Shown: positions 8,214-16,607, numbered from the stretch's first letter. The stretch is DNA of 39,813 bases from Acidimicrobiia bacterium (GCA_013002865.1 JABDLU010000036.1:1-39813), one strand, 5' to 3'. The notes: a model not told the origin generated them from the sequence alone. Made by a program: numbers and translations.

Positions 8214-8975
8214 TCAGGCCAGCCGGCCGTGGCGACGGCCCAGGAAGTAGGTGCCGACGGCCAGCCCGGCCGCCCCCACCGCCGCCGAGGTGGTGCCGAT
8301 GACTCGCTTCGCCGTGCGGCTGAACTCCACTATTGGCCATCCGCGGGCTCGTGCAATGCGCTCCAGCTCGCGATCGGGATTGACCGCAACTGGATGGCCG
8401 ACCAGTTCCAACATCGGCAGGTCACTGACCGAGTCGCTGTAGCCGTAGCTCAGCGCCAGCTCGTATCCGAGCTCGCCGGACAGCTTGGCGATGGCGACCG
8501 CCTTGCCCGGGCCGTAGCAGAACGGCTCGGACAGTTTCCCCGTGTAAATGCCATCGGCGACCTCGGCCACCGTGGCGATCGCCCCGGTCATCTCGAGCTC
8601 CTCGGCCAGGCGCTGCACGATCTCTATCGGGGACGCCGTCACCATGTAGGTATCCCGGCCCGCCTCGCGGTGCAGCTCCAGGAATCCCTGTGCTTCCCGA
8701 CGCACATCGTCGACGAGGCGGGGAATGATCTCATCGCCGAGCCGGGTGAGCTCCTCCACGGAAACCCCTTCGATGGCGCCGAGCACCCGGTCCCGAACCT
8801 GCGCGACCGAGTCGTCGGTGCTGCCGCTGAACCGGAACGCCACCGCCGAGCGGAGGTCCGACAGCAGCTCCGGGGTGGAGACCATGCCCGCCCGCCAGGC
8901 CACGCGGCCGAATGTGTAGAGCGACGAACCGCTGATGAGGGTCCGGTCGAGGTCGAAGAACGCAGCTGACGCCAA
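8214..8975 (-). CDS. HAD-superfamily subfamily IB phosphatase
   Basis: 253 residues. HAD motif I FFDLDRT holds the nucleophile and acid Asp8 and Asp10. Motif II is in YMVTASPIEIV, the motif III lysine in GPGKAVAI, and motif IV in GYSDSVSDLPML. Helical cap sequence lies between motifs I and II, as in the SerB-like IB group. A hydrophobic C-terminal stretch (SAAVGAAGLAVGTYFL) followed by RRHGR could anchor it to the membrane. I chose TTG at 8975 because CGGGGAGGT lies 7 nt upstream. A TTG at 9008 would make the protein 11 residues longer but has no ribosome-binding site. Substrate unknown. Confidence 0.85.
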   Translation of the reverse strand: MASAAFFDLDRTLISGSSLYTFGRVAWRAGMVSTPELLSDLRSAVAFRFSGSTDDSVAQVRDRVLGAIEGVSVEELTRLGDEIIPRLVDDVRREAQGFLELHREAGRDTYMVTASPIEIVQRLAEELEMTGAIATVAEVADGIYTGKLSEPFCYGPGKAVAIAKLSGELGYELALSYGYSDSVSDLPMLELVGHPVAVNPDRELERIARARGWPIVEFSRTAKRVIGTTSAAVGAAGLAVGTYFLGRRHGRLA

Positions 8976-9014
8976 GTGAGTACCTCCCCGCCCAACGCTA
9001 CCGCTCAACGCGGC

Positions 9015-9040
9015 GGAGCGAAGGCGATCGCCTTCGCTCC
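9015..9040 (-). terminator. Perfect 26-bp palindrome, probable terminator stem
   Basis: Two 13-bp arms (GGAGCGAAGGCGA and its complement) meet without a spacer. It begins 25 bp beyond the stop of the 30-codon peptide gene and precedes the HAD phosphatase start. A strong GC stem without a U-tract matches two other inter-operon hairpins in the window. Confidence 0.5.
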
Positions 9041-9065
9041 AGCCGACACCACGCAGGATCGCGAG

Positions 9066-9158
9066 TCAGCGAATGTTCACCACCGCGGCAAATGCCGACT
9101 GGGCAAACAACGCCATCGCCGTGGCTAATGCCAGGGCGAAGGTCACAACTCGTCTCAT
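9066..9158 (-). CDS. 30-residue secreted peptide (signal peptide plus six residues)
   Basis: A short ORF with a very good ribosome-binding site: AGGAGG ends 5 nt before the ATG. The product starts MRRVVTF, has a hydrophobic core (ALALATAMALFAQ) and a canonical signal peptidase I site A22-F23-A24, leaving only AVVNIR. That is too small for a folded protein, so the released hexapeptide, or the signal peptide itself, would be the product. It lies 61 bp after the stop of the SARP regulator on the same strand and is closed by a strong hairpin. A peptide signal linked to that regulator is possible. It may also be an N-terminal remnant of a decayed secreted protein. Confidence 0.55.
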   Translation of the reverse strand: MRRVVTFALALATAMALFAQSAFAAVVNIR

Positions 9159-9219
9159 CACTACCTCCTCATCTCGAGTAATCGAGCGTTGAGGAGGGAA
9201 TCGGCAGAATCGAAAAAAC

Positions 9220-12200
9220 CTACAGTGGCCCGGATGCGCCTTCCCGGGCGCCGCGGGTGGTAACCGCGATCCCCTGCTTGCGCAAGGCCTGCAGATCGCG
9301 TCGAACGGTCCGCACACTGGCGTCGAGCGCTTCGGCCAGGTCGTTCACGGTGGCTGCCGCCCGCTGAGCATCGGCTTCGGCCAGCAGTCGCCGCAAGCGG
9401 TGCCGCCGGACTTCTGCGGAGGTACCGATCTCGTCGTCGCCAGGGCTGGCCACCGTCCAGGCCACATCCACCATGTCATCTGGCCGGAGTGGACGGCCGG
9501 TCGGTACATCGCGCCGCGCAAGACGGACTACGGCTACCACGCTGCGGCGCCGGGCAGCCGCGGCCTGGATATCGCGATGCTCGGGCGTAGCCAGCGCCAT
9601 CGCCCGCTCCGATTCGGTCAGGTCGCCGATGCGCTCGAGCAACCGCTCTTCCGCCTCGGCGAAGGCGGCATCGGCTTTCCCTACCCGTCCAGCGGCTTCG
9701 AGCACGAGCCCGCGCCGGTAGGTGATCAGGTAGTCCTGGTCGCTGCCGCGTTGGAGGGTCCCGCCGGCCGCCGCCCCCGCCGCAAGCGCTCCGCCGAGGT
9801 CACCCCGGGCGAGACGGGCGAGCGCAACCACCGAATGCAGGCCGCTTTCGAAATCGGCCAGCCCCAGTTCGGCACACAACTCGAGACCGTGGACGGCGAT
9901 GCGCTCTGCTGCACCGGGCTGGTCGATCGCCAGTTCGAGCTGCGCCTGCGAGTAGAGAAGCTGGACTTCGAGCCAGCGGTTGCCGGACGTGGTGACCGAT
10001 TCCAGTCCGTGCTCGAGGTGGCTGAACGCCTCATCGAAGTCGCCGGCTCGACGGGCGATGTCGGCCAGATTGCACCTGACCTGGGCAGCGCCATCGGCAT
10101 TGCCGACCTCCAGGAAATACTCGAGGGCCGAGCGGCAGTAGGCGGTGGCGGTGTCATCGTCTCCGACCACCGAGTGAAGCAGAGAGGCCGCGTTGGCATG
10201 CACCATCGCCTCGCCCCGGTGGTGTCCGATCGACCGGAACAGGTCGATGGCATTCGTGAAGGACCGCAGCGACTCGGCAATGCGCCCGGCGTACCACAGG
10301 GCGTTGGCACGGTTTGCCGTGTTGACCGCTTCGCCGTGCCGGTACCCGATGCGTCGTGAGAGTTCCACCGCCCGCTCATAGAACTCAATGGCGTCGCCGG
10401 CCCTCCCCCGCTCCATCGTGATGATGCCGAGCAACCCGAGCGTCTCGGCTTCACCACGCAGATCGGCCGCCGCTCCGAATAGGGCCAGGGCGGCTTGGGC
10501 TTCCAGACTGGCCTGCTCGTACTGCTGTACGGCGCTGAGGGCACTCCCCAGGGCGCGCCGGGCCTGGGCCTGCTGGACCGTGGTCGAGGCGCGGAGGGAG
10601 GCAGCCCGGAGGTGGTCGACGGCTGCCTCGGTTTCCCCCGACCACAATCCGATCGTTCCAAGCACCATCAGGTCGGCACATACCCCGTCGTCGGAGCCGA
10701 CAGCGGTATCGATTCCGAGCGCCTCGGTCACAGCTGCGGCGGCATCGGTGAAGCGGTCGGTGTGTGCCAGGTGCCAGGCATGACGCCGCAGCGCCTCCGC
10801 CCGGGCCGACCCGGTGGAGCCGACGGCAGCCAACAGCTCGGCAACCACGTCGGCCTGGCGAGCCCGCTCACCCAGCACGTCGAGGACTCGCTCATAGGCG
10901 AACAACACGTCGATGCGGTCGGCGAGCCGGGAGCCGCCGTCGATGGCGCGTCGGTAGTGCTCGGCTGCCGTCCCATACGCTCGCATCCCCTCGGCTCGCT
11001 GGGCGGCCCGCACCGCAAACGGCGCCAGCTCGTCGATGCGACCGGCGGCCTCGAGGTGATGCACGATGGCCTCGTCGTCGGCGGAGTCGTGTCGGAGGAG
11101 CGCGCCTGCCACGGCTTCGTGCAGGCGGGCGATCTCGTCGCTGGTCAACTCGGCCAGGACGACCCGCCGGGCCAGCTCATGGCGAAAGCGATACCGATCC
11201 CCGCGGTCGAGCAGGATGCCGCGGGCGACCAGAACGTCGAGGCTCGCATAGAACTCGGGGCGAGGCCGGTCGATTGCCGCCGCCACGATGGTTGCCTCCG
11301 CCTCGTGGCCGGCCACGGCGTAGGCCTCGAGCACAGTGCGTTCGGCGGCGCCCAGGGCGACGAGGCGGCGCGAGATGAGATCCTGGACGGTCGACGGGAG
11401 GGGGAAGTCGCCGCCGGGATCGGCCGCCGGCCCGTCGGCGAGTGCGACATGATGCTCGTGGAGCGCGCGGAGGGTCTCGAGGACGAACAGCGGATTGCCC
11501 CCGGTCTCGTTCTGGATGCGATCGAGGGTGGCGCGGTCGGGCTGCACGTCCGAGCTGACCCGGATCAGTTCAGCGGTTTCGGCACGAGCCAGCGGCGTTA
11601 CGGACAGGCGGCGGGATCGGGGGCCGGCGTCGATCTGGCGGAGCGCCTCCCAGACGGCCGAGTGTTCCCGGGCCGCTTGGGCACGGTAGGCCACACAGAG
11701 CACAATCGGCGCACCGTCGATCGACCCGGCCAGGTGCCCGATCGCTGCCACGGTCTCCTCGTCGGCCCATTGGAAGTCGTCGAGCACCAGCAGCTGGGGC
11801 GTGATTCGGGCCAGACCCCCGATCGTTCGGCCGATGGCCTCTCGCACTCGTTCGGCTTCTTCGAGCGGTTCGAGGGCAGCAACGCGCGGCAGCTCTCCCA
11901 GCCGGTCGGCTAGTTGTGGCATCAGGCGGGCCAGCTCGCCGAGCCACAGGTCCCCAATTTGGGCACGGAGTTGCTCGGTACGAAGCGGGGAGAGCGCCCC
12001 GCTCAGCGCCGTCACCAGCGGGTGGTAGGAGCGAGCGGCATCCCCGTCGACGGACTCACCCCACAACACGCCACAGCCCCGCCAGTTGGCATCCTCTGCG
12101 ATAGCTTCCAGAAGCCGGGTTTTGCCGACACCGGCTTCCCCCTCGAACAGCAAGACCGTGCCCCGCCCGGCAAGCGCTCCTTCGATCGCGTCGACGGCGA

Positions 12201-13044
12201 CCGTCCGGGGCTCGTCCCGCCCGACCAGCTCGACGACGGCCCCGGGGTCGAACAGCGGCGACCGGGGCGCAGGCACAAACGGCCGCCGTCCCGAGCGGCG
12301 CTGGGCAGCGATCGACTCGAACAGCTGCGTAGTGGCGGGCTCGGGCTCGGCCCCCAGCTCGTCGGCCAGCGCCGAGTAGCACACCTCGTATTGAAGCAAC
12401 GCATCGTTTGGTCGGCCGGCCAGCAAACAGAGGCGCATCACGTCCCGGTGGGCCTCCTCGTGGAGCGGATCGAGCAGAGCCAGCCGCCGGGCGAAGCTGA
12501 GCGCCTCATCGAACTCGCCGCGGCTCTTGTAGATGGCGGCGACGTGGCGCAAGGCTCGAAACAGCAGCCGCCGGAGACGTTCTTGCTCGACAGTGATCCA
12601 ATCGTCGTACATGCCCGCCAGCAGGTCGCCGCGGTACAGCGCGATCGCGTCGGTCAGCTCACCGAGCCTGCCGGCGGCCGGTTCTTCGACAACTTCCTTG
12701 AGCGAGGCGGTCGCGCCCTCGAAGGCCGCCACGTCCAGCCAGAAGTCCGACGACGGGTTGAAGCGAACGGTGTTGGGTGTTGTGAGGATGTGGTGCGCCG
12801 GTAGGCCGGCTTCGGTGAGCAGGGTCTGAACCTGCCACAACGCCTGCGAGAGCCGGCGCCGGGCCTGGGTGTCGCTCATGTCGGGCCAAAACAGCCCGGT
12901 GAGCTGATCCCGGCCAATCGGGCGGTCGCGGTTGAGGACCAGGTAGGCAAAGAGGGATCTACCAGGGCGCGACGGTATCCGGGGGAGGGTGCGCCCGTTG
13001 CTTTCGATCAGCAAGCCCCCCAGCAGTCGAATCTGGAGGCTCAC
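9220..13044 (-). CDS. SARP/BTAD-ATPase-TPR transcriptional regulator with C-terminal HTH
   Basis: 1274 residues. An N-terminal OmpR-like winged helix (1-95; LRLLGG-type opening, R-x-x-LFAYLVL, FWPD) is followed by the helical BTAD domain (about 100-245; LYRGDLLAGMYDDWI). A STAND-like ATPase has Walker A GEAGVGKT (302-309) and Walker B LLVLDD (418-423). A long TPR-rich region runs from about 600 to 1140 (e.g. AEHYRRAIDGG, AVELSRRIGYRHGEAVN). The last 47 residues hold an extra DeoR-type helix-turn-helix (VNDLAEALDASVRTVRRDL). Such proteins are large activators that sense through ATPase and TPR parts. The GTG start is fixed by TAGCGT placed 6 nt upstream (13056-13051). It diverges from the ATP-grasp-like gene at 13217. 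Confidence 0.9.
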   Translation of the reverse strand: MSLQIRLLGGLLIESNGRTLPRIPSRPGRSLFAYLVLNRDRPIGRDQLTGLFWPDMSDTQARRRLSQALWQVQTLLTEAGLPAHHILTTPNTVRFNPSSDFWLDVAAFEGATASLKEVVEEPAAGRLGELTDAIALYRGDLLAGMYDDWITVEQERLRRLLFRALRHVAAIYKSRGEFDEALSFARRLALLDPLHEEAHRDVMRLCLLAGRPNDALLQYEVCYSALADELGAEPEPATTQLFESIAAQRRSGRRPFVPAPRSPLFDPGAVVELVGRDEPRTVAVDAIEGALAGRGTVLLFEGEAGVGKTRLLEAIAEDANWRGCGVLWGESVDGDAARSYHPLVTALSGALSPLRTEQLRAQIGDLWLGELARLMPQLADRLGELPRVAALEPLEEAERVREAIGRTIGGLARITPQLLVLDDFQWADEETVAAIGHLAGSIDGAPIVLCVAYRAQAAREHSAVWEALRQIDAGPRSRRLSVTPLARAETAELIRVSSDVQPDRATLDRIQNETGGNPLFVLETLRALHEHHVALADGPAADPGGDFPLPSTVQDLISRRLVALGAAERTVLEAYAVAGHEAEATIVAAAIDRPRPEFYASLDVLVARGILLDRGDRYRFRHELARRVVLAELTSDEIARLHEAVAGALLRHDSADDEAIVHHLEAAGRIDELAPFAVRAAQRAEGMRAYGTAAEHYRRAIDGGSRLADRIDVLFAYERVLDVLGERARQADVVAELLAAVGSTGSARAEALRRHAWHLAHTDRFTDAAAAVTEALGIDTAVGSDDGVCADLMVLGTIGLWSGETEAAVDHLRAASLRASTTVQQAQARRALGSALSAVQQYEQASLEAQAALALFGAAADLRGEAETLGLLGIITMERGRAGDAIEFYERAVELSRRIGYRHGEAVNTANRANALWYAGRIAESLRSFTNAIDLFRSIGHHRGEAMVHANAASLLHSVVGDDDTATAYCRSALEYFLEVGNADGAAQVRCNLADIARRAGDFDEAFSHLEHGLESVTTSGNRWLEVQLLYSQAQLELAIDQPGAAERIAVHGLELCAELGLADFESGLHSVVALARLARGDLGGALAAGAAAGGTLQRGSDQDYLITYRRGLVLEAAGRVGKADAAFAEAEERLLERIGDLTESERAMALATPEHRDIQAAAARRRSVVAVVRLARRDVPTGRPLRPDDMVDVAWTVASPGDDEIGTSAEVRRHRLRRLLAEADAQRAAATVNDLAEALDASVRTVRRDLQALRKQGIAVTTRGAREGASGPL

Positions 13045-13050
13045 AGCGCC

Positions 13051-13056
13051 ACGCTA
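13051..13056 (-). promoter_or_regulatory. -10 hexamer TAGCGT for a leaderless SARP mRNA
   Basis: Read on the minus strand, TAGCGT then 6 nt then GTG at 13044. No ribosome-binding site precedes the GTG. Confidence 0.6.
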
Positions 13057-13216
13057 CCGCTCTTGCGGCGGTCCCGCCACCCCGTGAGGTCCATTTCGGG
13101 TCGACAGGGCCACTCACAGTGATGGCCGCAAGGTTGGCCGGTCGGTGAACCCGGCAGGAGACAGTCCACATAGAGCCCTCCCATACATTCGTGACAGCTA
13201 ACACGGGAGGTAGGGC

Positions 13217-14095
13217 ATGTCATGGTTTGGGAGTCCGAGCCCACACTTTGCCGGCGCCGGTGCGTCCGTCGCCACCAGCCATAGGAGTGACGCCGCCCCC
13301 GGTGCGGTTGTTCCGTTTCGTGGCGCCCGCCGCCTGCCGCGCGATACGAGGGTGAGTCGCTATGCGCTTCTCGGTCGTGCGCGAAGCAGCCGGTGGGGCG
13401 AGCTGCCGGAGGCTTCGCCGGCGGTGCGCCACACCTCTCCGCGTTTTGCCACCGAACGCTCCGCCGCCCGCAGCACCGCCGACACCGGCCAGCCCGGCGT
13501 TGTCATCATTGCCGCGCCGTCGGACCTGCTCGCCCAGCTGGTGGCAACCACGCTTCTCTATGCCCACGTGCCGACCTGCCAGCTCGATCCGTCCGAGCTG
13601 AGCAGCGTCGAGCTCGGCTGGCACGGACGGTCGGTGACCCTGAACGGACAACCGATCCGCGGCCTGCTGTGGCGGGCTCTTCGCCCCGGGTCCGGCCACC
13701 TCAAGCCCAAGACCGTTGCCAGCTGGCTCGCCGTGGCGAGCTGGCCGACGATGCGCGCGATCAACTCGTACGATTCGGAAGCGTGGTGCAGAGGAGCCGG
13801 ATGGTCGGTATGGGGGGACCGACTGGCGGACGGCGGGGTCCCGGTTCAGCCCGAACCGGACCCTGCCGCCGCTCCGAGCCGAAGCCTCGTGGTGTGTGGC
13901 GCCGTCGTCTCCGGCCCCGACACCGGCCCGGTCAAGGCAGCGGCGGCCACCCTTCAGAAGTCGGGCGTGCGACTCGCCAGCGTCACCTCCCTACCAACCG
14001 GCCGGGTCAGCAACGTCGATCCGCAGCCGGAGGTCTCCGACAGCGTGGACGCACGGCGTGCCGCCGCCCGCATAGCCAATTACCTCGCCGCATGA
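13217..14095 (+). CDS. Uncharacterised protein with ATP-grasp-like ends
   Basis: 292 residues. Residues 1-92 look disordered (Ser/Ala/Arg-rich). From about 93 there is a Rossmann-like opening (GVVIIAAPSDLLAQLVATTLL), a LLWRALRP strand, WLAVASWPTMRAINSYDSEAW and a helix ending GGVPVQP. This order resembles the pre-ATP-grasp domain of MvdD/RimK-like ligases (strand, helix, 'W-x-R-P', 'W-I-N'). The C terminus (LQKSGVRLASVTSLPTGR, then VSNVDPQPE) resembles the end of such enzymes ('G-x-D-L ... V-N-P-x-P'). The roughly 120-residue ATP-binding centre is missing, so it is unlikely to be an active ligase. The likeness is by eye and weak. The start is supported by GGGAGG 7 nt upstream and a TACATT -10 at 13184. 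It diverges from the SARP gene. Confidence 0.6.
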   Translation: MSWFGSPSPHFAGAGASVATSHRSDAAPGAVVPFRGARRLPRDTRVSRYALLGRARSSRWGELPEASPAVRHTSPRFATERSAARSTADTGQPGVVIIAAPSDLLAQLVATTLLYAHVPTCQLDPSELSSVELGWHGRSVTLNGQPIRGLLWRALRPGSGHLKPKTVASWLAVASWPTMRAINSYDSEAWCRGAGWSVWGDRLADGGVPVQPEPDPAAAPSRSLVVCGAVVSGPDTGPVKAAAATLQKSGVRLASVTSLPTGRVSNVDPQPEVSDSVDARRAAARIANYLAA

Positions 14096-14241
14096 GTTCA
14101 CCAACCAGGTACCGGTCGTGGGCTCGGGGAAATCAGCCCGAGAGGACCCCGACGCCCACTTCACCGCGTGCCGCTCCACCCACGACGACGCCTACCTTCC
14201 CCGACGCTGTTGCGCTTGGCGGAACATCGGGTCAGGCGTGA
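14092..14241 (+). CDS. 49-residue Thr/Pro-rich peptide coupled to the upstream gene
   Basis: The start codon overlaps the upstream stop (ATGA, 14092-14095), the usual sign of translational coupling. The peptide is basic and polar at the N terminus (MSSPTRYRSWARGNQPER), Thr/Pro-rich in the middle (TPTPTSPRAAPPTTTPTFPD) and ends AVALGGTSGQA. It has no hydrophobic segment. A small hydroxyl-rich peptide next to an ATP-grasp-like protein recalls graspetide precursors, but the partner lacks an ATP-binding core. Chance overlap in GC-rich DNA is a real alternative. Confidence 0.35.
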   Translation: MSSPTRYRSWARGNQPERTPTPTSPRAAPPTTTPTFPDAVALGGTSGQA

Positions 14242-14290
14242 AGCGATAGCGTCCCAGGAGTCGATTGTGGGTGGGGTGGCGCGGGTGTAT

Positions 14291-14316
14291 CGCAACTGAG
14301 CTGAAGCTCAGTTGCG
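14291..14316. terminator. Perfect 12-bp inverted repeat, probable terminator stem
   Basis: CGCAACTGAGCT (14291-14302), GA, then the exact complement to 14316. It lies 49 bp past the 49-codon ORF and before the MscS promoter. No T-tract follows; instead a heptamer array begins at its last bases. Confidence 0.5.
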
Positions 14317-14349
14317 GTCGACGGTCAACGGTCAACCGTCAACGGCCAG
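14315..14349. repeat. Tandem heptamer array (5 units)
   Basis: Units CGGTCGA, CGGTCAA, CGGTCAA, CCGTCAA and CGGCCAG lie head to tail with a 7-bp period in the intergenic space before the MscS gene. The period is shared with the arrays at 16466 and 16531. Confidence 0.7.
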
Positions 14350-14390
14350 AATCGCGGCGGCTAATACCCCGGAAGTGGGGGGTGGGTTTC

Positions 14391-14396
14391 TATCGT
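14391..14396 (+). promoter_or_regulatory. -10 hexamer TATCGT for a leaderless mscS mRNA
   Basis: TATCGT, 6 nt, then ATG at 14403; no Shine-Dalgarno sequence. This favours the 14403 start over the longer frame opening at 14265. Confidence 0.6.
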
Positions 14397-14402
14397 GCGC
14401 GC

Positions 14403-15512
14403 ATGCTGACGATCATCGGGGCAACCCTGGAGGACGCCTGCGGCGACGACCCGGGCTTCCTCTGCGAAACGGTGTTCGACGTCACCGACAGCGAGTTCCT
14501 CGCCGAGTTGGCCGAGTTTCTCCTCCATCCCGCCAAGGTGCTGCTCATTCTGCTGGCCGCCTGGATCATTGTCCGCGTCGTGCGGCGGCTCATCGACCGC
14601 GGCATCGACTCGCTGATCGACCGCCAACTCGACCAGGACGTCGAGGCAGCCGCAGCCGTCGATGACCCTGAAGATGCCGACCCGAACAGGCTCGAGGCAC
14701 TGGCGGTGCGGGCTATGCGCAAGGCCGAGCGCACCGCCATTCAGGCCGAGCGGGCCCGTCGGCGCTCGGAGACGCTCGGCCTGGTCCTCAAATCCATTGC
14801 CGCCCTCACCATCTATACGATCGCCGCCTTCATGGCTATCGCCGAGTTCGGCGTCAACCTCGGGCCGCTGATTGCGAGCGCCGGCATCGTCGGCATCGCG
14901 CTCGGTTTCGGCGCCCAGAGCCTGGTGAAGGACTTTCTGTCCGGGATCTTCATGCTCATCGAGGACCAGTTCGGGGTCGGCGACGTCATCGACGTCGGCG
15001 ATGCGGCCGGTGTTGTCGAGGCGGTCAGCCTTCGCACCACGCTGATCCGCGACGTGCACGGAACCCTGTGGCACGTCCCAAACGGCGAGATCGCCCGGGT
15101 CGCCAACAAGTCTCAGGAGTGGGCCAGGGCCGTCCTGGACATCGAGGTGGCCTACGACACCGACCTGCAGCATGCCATGACGGTCATCAAGCGAGTTGCC
15201 GATGCCGTCTGGCGCGAAGCCCCCCCAAACGCGACCATCCTCGAAGAGCCAGAGATCTGGGGCGTGGAGAACTTCGCTGCCAGCGCCATTGCCATCCGGC
15301 TGGCCGTGAAGGTGGAACCGGGCGAGCAGTGGGCAACCTCACGGGAGATCCGGCGCCGCCTCAAGGCGGCGTTCGACGAGGAACGCATCGAGATCCCGTT
15401 CCCGCAGCGGACGGTGTGGGTCCACGAAGTCACCGAAGAGCCGGCCAAGCCGTCCCACACCTCCGAGGCCGACCTCCAGTTCCAGCCCAAGGCCGCTCCC
15501 GAAGGCGGGTAG
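14403..15512 (+). CDS. MscS-family mechanosensitive ion channel
   Basis: 369 residues. Membrane segments lie at about 44-60, 126-148 and 155-173. The third is the Gly/Ala-rich pore helix (SAGIVGIALGFGAQSLVKDFLSG), followed by the IEDQFGVGDVIDVG turn. The MscS beta domain follows (GVVEAVSLRTTLIRDVHGTLWHVPNGEI), then the alpha-beta cytoplasmic cage. A charged helix (about 95-122, KAERTAIQAERARRRSE) links TM1 to TM2. The C-terminal tail beyond VHEVTEE is polar. The family opens under membrane tension to release solutes in hypo-osmotic shock. The stop abuts the convergent proline dehydrogenase stop with no base between. Confidence 0.92.
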   Translation: MLTIIGATLEDACGDDPGFLCETVFDVTDSEFLAELAEFLLHPAKVLLILLAAWIIVRVVRRLIDRGIDSLIDRQLDQDVEAAAAVDDPEDADPNRLEALAVRAMRKAERTAIQAERARRRSETLGLVLKSIAALTIYTIAAFMAIAEFGVNLGPLIASAGIVGIALGFGAQSLVKDFLSGIFMLIEDQFGVGDVIDVGDAAGVVEAVSLRTTLIRDVHGTLWHVPNGEIARVANKSQEWARAVLDIEVAYDTDLQHAMTVIKRVADAVWREAPPNATILEEPEIWGVENFAASAIAIRLAVKVEPGEQWATSREIRRRLKAAFDEERIEIPFPQRTVWVHEVTEEPAKPSHTSEADLQFQPKAAPEGG

Positions 15513-16442
15513 TCAGGTCCGGGCGAACAGGTTCCGGACTACGAAGCCCAGGTTGGCGGGTCGCTCCGCTAGACGGCGCACGTACCAGGGGTACCACTGC
15601 TGCCCATAGCTGATGAGGGTGCGCATGCGGTATCCCTCCCGTGCGTAGCGGTACTGGTCGGCCATCCTGATCCCGTACAGCATTTGGATCTCATAGGCGT
15701 CCCTATCAACGCCGGCGGCGCCGGCCACAACGCCGAGCCGGTCGACGAGCCGAACGTCGTGGCTGGCTAGACCGAGCCGGACCCCGTCGGCGGTCGCCGA
15801 AAGCAGCTCGGCTCCCAACCGGAAGAACGCCTCGTCGATCTCGGTCCGGTCGGTCAGCGCGATCGAACGGGGCTCGCGGTAGGCACCTTTGACCAGCCGG
15901 ATGCCGGGGCGCAGCGGTACGAGGGCGGCCACATCTGAAGGCGTGCGGTGCAAATACGCCTGCAGGCAGATTCCCACCGGCGCATACGAGGCTTTGACCC
16001 GGCGGAACAGCTCGATGGTCGGGTCGACATAGTCGCTCGCCTCCATATCCAGCCACAGCCAGTTGCCGCGGCTCTCGGCCAGGCCGGCAAGCGTTTCGAC
16101 GGCTGAGACCGCCGCCTCGAAATCGAGATCCAGGCCGAGCTGGGTCGGCTTCACCGAGATCTCCGTATCCACCGAGCCTGCGGCGATCTCGTTGTAGGCG
16201 GCCGTGTAGTGGGCAACCACCTCTTCGGCTTGCGCAGCGTCGGTCAGGTGCTCCCCGAGGCGGGTGACCATGCTGGCGACACCCCGTTCGTCCAGCTCCG
16301 CGGCGGCCCGCAGGGCGTCGGACAGCTCTTCACCGGGCATGAATTGCCGGAGGGCTCGCTGCACGAAGCCCCACCGGGGAACGTGCGTCCGCAACGTCTC
16401 GTTCTCTGACGCCCACAGGAGGGCGGACCGCGCGAGGGACAT
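15513..16442 (-). CDS. Proline dehydrogenase (FAD-dependent)
   Basis: 309 residues, the stand-alone PRODH length used by actinobacteria, not the PutA fusion. TIM-barrel motifs include ISVKPTQLGLDLD, NWLWLDMEASDYVDPTIELF, GICLQAYLHRTPSD, LRPGIRLVKGAYREP, LGLASHD, YEIQMLYGIR and the C-terminal FAD/substrate segment SYGQQWYPWYVRRLAERPAN. It oxidises proline to pyrroline-5-carboxylate and passes electrons to the quinone pool. No P5C dehydrogenase gene is adjacent. The ATG is fixed by TAACTT six nucleotides upstream. It follows aceE on the same strand, separated by heptamer repeats. Confidence 0.93.
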   Translation of the reverse strand: MSLARSALLWASENETLRTHVPRWGFVQRALRQFMPGEELSDALRAAAELDERGVASMVTRLGEHLTDAAQAEEVVAHYTAAYNEIAAGSVDTEISVKPTQLGLDLDFEAAVSAVETLAGLAESRGNWLWLDMEASDYVDPTIELFRRVKASYAPVGICLQAYLHRTPSDVAALVPLRPGIRLVKGAYREPRSIALTDRTEIDEAFFRLGAELLSATADGVRLGLASHDVRLVDRLGVVAGAAGVDRDAYEIQMLYGIRMADQYRYAREGYRMRTLISYGQQWYPWYVRRLAERPANLGFVVRNLFART

Positions 16443-16448
16443 TGGGGA

Positions 16449-16454
16449 AAGTTA
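16449..16454 (-). promoter_or_regulatory. -10 hexamer TAACTT for a leaderless proline dehydrogenase mRNA
   Basis: Minus strand TAACTT, then TCCCCA, then ATG at 16442. The heptamer array begins 12 bp upstream of the hexamer. Confidence 0.5.
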
Positions 16455-16465
16455 GTGGTGGAAGC

Positions 16466-16520
16466 GATCAGCGATCGGCAATCAGCAATCAGCAATCAGC
16501 AATCAGCAATCAGCAATCAG
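16466..16520. repeat. Tandem heptamer array, AATCAGC type (about 8 units)
   Basis: GATCAGC, GATCGGC, five AATCAGC and a final AATCAG. The copies next to each other are identical, so expansion looks recent. It lies between aceE and the proline dehydrogenase promoter. Confidence 0.85.
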
Positions 16521-16530
16521 GCAACACCGA

Positions 16531-16597
16531 AGGGCATCCGGCTTCGGGCATCCGGCGACGGGCATCCGGCGACCGGCGACCGGCGACCGGCGACCGG

Positions 16598-16607
<10 letters not shown>
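16531..16607. repeat. Tandem heptamer array, CCGGCGA type (about 11 units)
   Basis: AGGGCAT, CCGGCTT, CGGGCAT, CCGGCGA, CGGGCAT, four CCGGCGA, CCGGCTA and CCGATAC. It runs into the last codons and stop of aceE (stop at 16600-16598). No gene occupies 16443-16597. Confidence 0.85.
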
